Shown: piece after piece, positions 5,124-7,630 of the stretch
Layout: the number at the start of each line of letters is the position of its first letter
How positions within the stretch are numbered: position 1 is the first letter of the stretch
Assembly: GCA_002049825.1 (NCBI GenBank)
Contig: MVCZ01000193.1
Coordinates: 1 to 7,630 of the forward strand
Reading direction: 5' to 3'
Source of the DNA: Candidatus Zhuqueibacterota bacterium 4484_188
Lineage (GTDB): Bacteria; Calditrichota; Calditrichia; RBG-13-44-9
Length of the DNA: 7,630 bases
The notes under the pieces: generated by a model
The model's database searches: none
Seen by the model: the letters and a program-made list of their open reading frames with translations, nothing else
What the model was told of the DNA's origin: nothing
Position numbers and translations under genes: made by a program

Positions 5124-7103
5124 GTGCAGGGCGAGGCGGCGGTCTCGCAGTTAGACCGCAACGTGTTTTCCTCCCTGGACGACCGGGACAACTTAGGGCA
5201 GGCGGTTTCTCTGGGCGCAGCTTACAGCAACAAAGCAACCCGTCTGTTGGGCAAATCGATTGGTCGGGTAAACTGGCAGATGAAATGGAACCAGCGCACC
5301 AATCAATTTTCGCCGCTGGACCGGGAATTTCGCCCGGAATTTAACCACAAATGGAATCTGGCGACTGCTGAATTGCAAACCATGGAAAATCGCCTGGAAT
5401 CCAACCTACAGTTTCAGCCGAAGCGATTTATGATGTTTTCCCTGGATGGCGGTTTCATTCGGCGCGGTTCTTCTATTTCTTCGCAGCGTGGGAAAGCGGT
5501 TCTTTCGTTGCCCGATTCGAACATTGTGAAAGGCGAAATATTCGGTGAGACGGTTCATAGCGAGACTTTCCGGGAACGCAGCGACTGGCGGCGTGCCGGT
5601 GCTAGGTTAGGGCGGGTCTTCTGGAAACTGTTGCCCTACATCGATTTCCGCGCTGAGGACCGGCAGCTAAAAAATGCCGATTCCTCCCTTACCGGTTTCA
5701 GTTTCTTGAATCGGGCGGTAGGAGTAAAAATGCACGCTTTCCTGGGAATGAACTGGAACCTGGTGAGCCGCATCCGGGAGGATTTTCTGTACAACCCGGG
5801 ACAATTCGAAAAGCGGTTAAAATTGTCCACTTCGGCAACGCACCGGGTAAGTTTTTCGATTCTCAGTTCAAAACGCTGGCAGGGACGTTTCTCGGTGGTT
5901 TACCGAAAAAAAGATTATGAACCGTTCTTCGAGCAGTTGCCGGCAGACAGCATGATGAAGTACCAGCCGGACCCGCAATTCCAGGACACCAGTTGGAATG
6001 ACCGGCAGAGCCACCTGGGCAATCTGGAACTGCAGTACCGCAACGAGCGCCGCACCATCGACAGCCGCTGGAATTACAAAATTGCCAGCGAACTGTCTGC
6101 CCTGCAGGAAAAAGTGTTCCTGGAGGTGGACGAAAATCGCGGCAACTACCGCTTCGATGAAACGCTGCAGGAATATGTGCCCGACCCGCAGGGAAATTTC
6201 CTGCTGATTATTCTGCCCACCGGTAAATTTGAATCGGTAACCAATATCGAAGCCAGTTGGCAGCTTCGCTACCGTCCGCGGATTCAAAAAAAGAAACCGA
6301 AGGGCTTGAAAAAAATATTAAAAAACATTTCCACGTTTACCTTCCTGAAACTGGATGAAAAAAGCCGGGAGCAGAACATCTGGCAATTGTATATTTTGAA
6401 TCTGAAAAAATATCATACGCCGGCGACCACCCTTCGCGGACGTTACACCATTAACCAGGACATATTTTTATTTGAACGGAATCCGAATTTCGGAATTACC
6501 CTGCGCAGCCGCTACCGGGACAACCTTTCCAACCAGTTTATCGATGCCGGATTTAACGAAACCAACCGCACCTGGGACCGTTCGGTAAGCTGGCGGCAAA
6601 GTCTGCTGAAAAGAAAACTGACACAGGAACTGGAATACAAGCAGGCGCTGAATTTTCGCTCGGTCAGTGCCATTCCCTCGCGCAACCGGGACGTGAACAG
6701 CCGGATTGGGGTGGTGCGCTACAATTACCGCCCGGTGTACGCCTGGCAAGTCCGCCTGGGGGTGGAAGCCGGTTTCCAACGCGACCGGGCAGCGCAAAAC
6801 CCGCTCAGTGTGCGCTATCTGGAGGTTAAACCCCAGGTGAATTATTCAGTCAAGGGAAAAGCCAGGGCACAGGCACAGTTGAGCTTTTTAAACGTAAAAA
6901 TTACCGAAAATCCCCTGGACCTGCCCATTCCCTTCGAAATGGGAAAGGGAAAGAAGGAAGGAAATTCGCTGCTGTGGAATTTGCGGTTTGAATATTTTAT
7001 GAGTAATCATGTGACGGTCACGGTGAATTACAACGGGCGGCGGGATGCCGGCGCCGAGCGGACTATTCATGTGGCGCAGGCGGAAGTGCGGGCGTTTTTT
7101 TAA
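5124..7103 (+). CDS. C-terminal barrel part of the split giant outer-membrane/surface protein
   Basis: The first start codon of this frame is GTG 5124, without a convincing ribosome binding site. The coding frame probably extends back to about 5085 as the continuation of the gene at 3676. The sequence is a long series of amphipathic beta strands rich in Arg, Asn, Gln and aromatic residues, e.g. NRVGVKM-like and NYKIASELSALQEKVFLEVD. SQLDRNVFSSLDDRDNLGQA near the start looks like a conserved turn of the family. A basic insertion, IQKKKPKGLKKILKN, lies around residues 387-402. The C-terminus, TIHVAQAEVRAFF, alternates polar and hydrophobic residues and ends in Phe-Phe, as expected for a signal recognised by the BamA barrel-assembly machinery. 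Without its own signal peptide this part could not be exported alone, which supports a frame break rather than two genes. Location would be the outer membrane; function is unknown. Confidence 0.78.
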   Translation: MQGEAAVSQLDRNVFSSLDDRDNLGQAVSLGAAYSNKATRLLGKSIGRVNWQMKWNQRTNQFSPLDREFRPEFNHKWNLATAELQTMENRLESNLQFQPKRFMMFSLDGGFIRRGSSISSQRGKAVLSLPDSNIVKGEIFGETVHSETFRERSDWRRAGARLGRVFWKLLPYIDFRAEDRQLKNADSSLTGFSFLNRAVGVKMHAFLGMNWNLVSRIREDFLYNPGQFEKRLKLSTSATHRVSFSILSSKRWQGRFSVVYRKKDYEPFFEQLPADSMMKYQPDPQFQDTSWNDRQSHLGNLELQYRNERRTIDSRWNYKIASELSALQEKVFLEVDENRGNYRFDETLQEYVPDPQGNFLLIILPTGKFESVTNIEASWQLRYRPRIQKKKPKGLKKILKNISTFTFLKLDEKSREQNIWQLYILNLKKYHTPATTLRGRYTINQDIFLFERNPNFGITLRSRYRDNLSNQFIDAGFNETNRTWDRSVSWRQSLLKRKLTQELEYKQALNFRSVSAIPSRNRDVNSRIGVVRYNYRPVYAWQVRLGVEAGFQRDRAAQNPLSVRYLEVKPQVNYSVKGKARAQAQLSFLNVKITENPLDLPIPFEMGKGKKEGNSLLWNLRFEYFMSNHVTVTVNYNGRRDAGAERTIHVAQAEVRAFF

Positions 7104-7135
7104 CAGGCGGGGAAAGGAGAAAGAATGGAGTGTTG

Positions 7136-7161
7136 CCTGCTTGCCAACGCAGGTAGGCAGG
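7136..7161. repeat. Imperfect palindrome CCTGCTTGCC/GGTAGGCAGG
   Basis: CCTGCTTGCC (7136-7145) can pair with GGTAGGCAGG (7152-7161) over 10 positions including two G-U pairs, with loop AACGCA. It starts 33 bases after the stop codon at 7103 and has no T-run, so it is a weak terminator candidate. From memory this resembles a dispersed intergenic palindrome (CCTGCCTACCTGCGTTGGCA type) seen in many unrelated bacterial genomes. Confidence 0.6.
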
Positions 7162-7205
7162 AAATGTTGCAAGTAAGTTTTAATTTAGGTTTGCCTGGTT
7201 TGTTT

Positions 7206-7250
7206 ACCCCACCCCAGCCCTCACCGGTAAGGGGAGGGTGTGGGAGGGGT
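7206..7250. repeat. GC-rich ACCCC/GGGGT dispersed-type palindrome
   Basis: Left arm 7206-7225 (ACCCCACCCCAGCCCTCACC) and right arm 7231-7250 (GGGGAGGGTGTGGGAGGGGT) are complementary at most of 20 positions, around loop GGTAA. Mismatches fall at several internal positions. The pyrimidine/purine arms and the TAAGGGGAGGG core resemble a widespread intergenic repeat of environmental bacteria, a family assignment made from memory. Strong folding could also act on transcription leaving the upstream gene. Confidence 0.7.
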
Positions 7251-7380
7251 TGCACACGTCAGAACGTCTTGTTTCCATGACGATTGCGGGAAAAGGCGAG
7301 GGATGTAATGTTGGAATGCTTCCGAGGGTAAGGCAGTTTTGGTTTAAATGGGAAATAATAGGTTGGAACGAGAATAAAAT

Positions 7381-7630
7381 ATGAATTGGTTGAACAATAC
7401 ATTTTTCACGGGCTGTTTTGCAAATGAGCGATTTTTGTATATTCCGGTCCTCACGAGGAGCGAAACGACGAAGCAATCTTCCTCAGCCTGGAATAAGGAT
7501 TTAATCCGGGGTGGTGCATACCTGCATGGTACCCGGAAAATCAGGAACCGGGCAGAAAAGATTTTCGAGCTTCCCCGGCAAATTGGAGTAAAAAACCTGC
7601 TGTTTTGCCTGCTGGTCTGGTTTGCCCTGG
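7381..7630 (+). CDS. Possible start of a membrane or exported protein, running off the right edge
   Basis: One frame is open from ATG 7381 to the window end, 83 codons with no stop. The last visible part, RQIGVKNLLFCLLVWFALG, looks like the positive end and hydrophobic core of a signal peptide or membrane segment. The N-terminal 60 residues look poorly coding. Codons 7446-7480 translate a dispersed-type repeat (VLTRSETTKQSS), and there is no good ribosome binding site before 7381. No later ATG or GTG exists in this frame, so either the true start is unusual or the frame is open by chance. Function cannot be assigned. Confidence 0.3.
   Translation, partial: MNWLNNTFFTGCFANERFLYIPVLTRSETTKQSSSAWNKDLIRGGAYLHGTRKIRNRAEKIFELPRQIGVKNLLFCLLVWFAL
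7446..7480. repeat. GAGGAGCGAAACGACGAAGC dispersed-type intergenic repeat
   Basis: The stretch CGAGGAGCGAAACGACGAAG followed by CAATCTT closely matches, from memory, the common bacterial intergenic repeat GCGAGGAGCGAAGCGACGAA-GCAATCT. It differs at one position of the core (AAACG for AAGCG) and has TCAC in place of the usual ATTG before it. GGTCCTCACGAGGA also contains a small CCTC/GAGG hairpin. It is the third such element in 350 bases. Confidence 0.65.

Noticed and set aside
3676..7103. Many open frames on the opposite strand and in other frames inside the giant gene
   Set aside because: They overlap strongly coding sequence and lack RBS and domain character; shadows of the main frame.
7125..7280. 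51-codon plus frame with a good RBS (AAGGAG, ATG at 7125) just after the giant gene
   Set aside because: The RBS is attractive, but most of the peptide (LLANAGRQ, TPPQPSPVRGG) is translated from the two palindromic repeats. It might be the leftover start of a lost gene; not supported as a real one.
7204..7476. 90-codon minus-strand open frame (MLRRFAPRED..., ending VRAGVG)
   Set aside because: Both ends are translations of dispersed-type repeats (7446-7480 and 7206-7250); such frames are a familiar annotation artefact.
1..7630. CRISPR array, tRNA, rRNA, transposase
   Set aside because: No regularly spaced direct repeats with unique spacers, no cloverleaf or rRNA-like stretch and no transposase motif were seen on either strand.

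Overview
This 7.6-kb window looks like chromosomal DNA from an uncultured member of the FCB superphylum. A Calditrichota/KSB1/Ignavibacteria-like lineage fits better than a classical Bacteroides. The evidence is protein style: an exported PorV/DUF5723-like barrel with the GxGxGFDFGA and GVAYR motifs, a serine- and threonine-rich beta-sandwich lipoprotein, and a very large surface protein with a VGxxxGxY motif and a C-terminal double Phe. Base composition is moderate. No rRNA, tRNA, CRISPR array, transposase or phage gene is visible. The taxonomic placement is inference.

Layout. (1) 1-2988, minus strand: an operon-like pair, read right to left. First is a lipoprotein gene, split by an apparent frameshift into 2988-2200 and 2327-1020. 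After a 21-nt gap comes an outer-membrane barrel gene (998 to beyond the left edge). (2) 2978-3046: an exact 34-bp tandem duplication carrying the ribosome binding site and start codons of the lipoprotein gene. (3) About 3047-3675: a divergent intergenic region with one candidate promoter facing each way, two 20-nt hairpins with matching ends and loops but different, compensated mid-stems, a third inverted repeat, and a short ATCCTGT-type repeat. (4) 3676-7103, plus strand: a large outer-membrane protein, also split, into a 471-residue N-terminal part with a signal peptide and a C-terminal part of about 670 residues that ends in a beta-barrel-type signal. (5) 7104-7630: a repeat-rich intergenic stretch with three elements resembling dispersed intergenic repeats. 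An open frame runs off the right edge and overlaps the last repeat.

Functionally all recognised products are envelope proteins: one lipoprotein, one medium barrel and one giant surface protein. The divergent arrangement suggests, but does not prove, a shared cell-surface role. No complete system can be demonstrated. The most notable points are two independent frame breaks in the two longest genes, the duplication of a translation-initiation region, and the twin compensated hairpins. The frame breaks could be sequencing or assembly errors or real decay; raw reads would decide.
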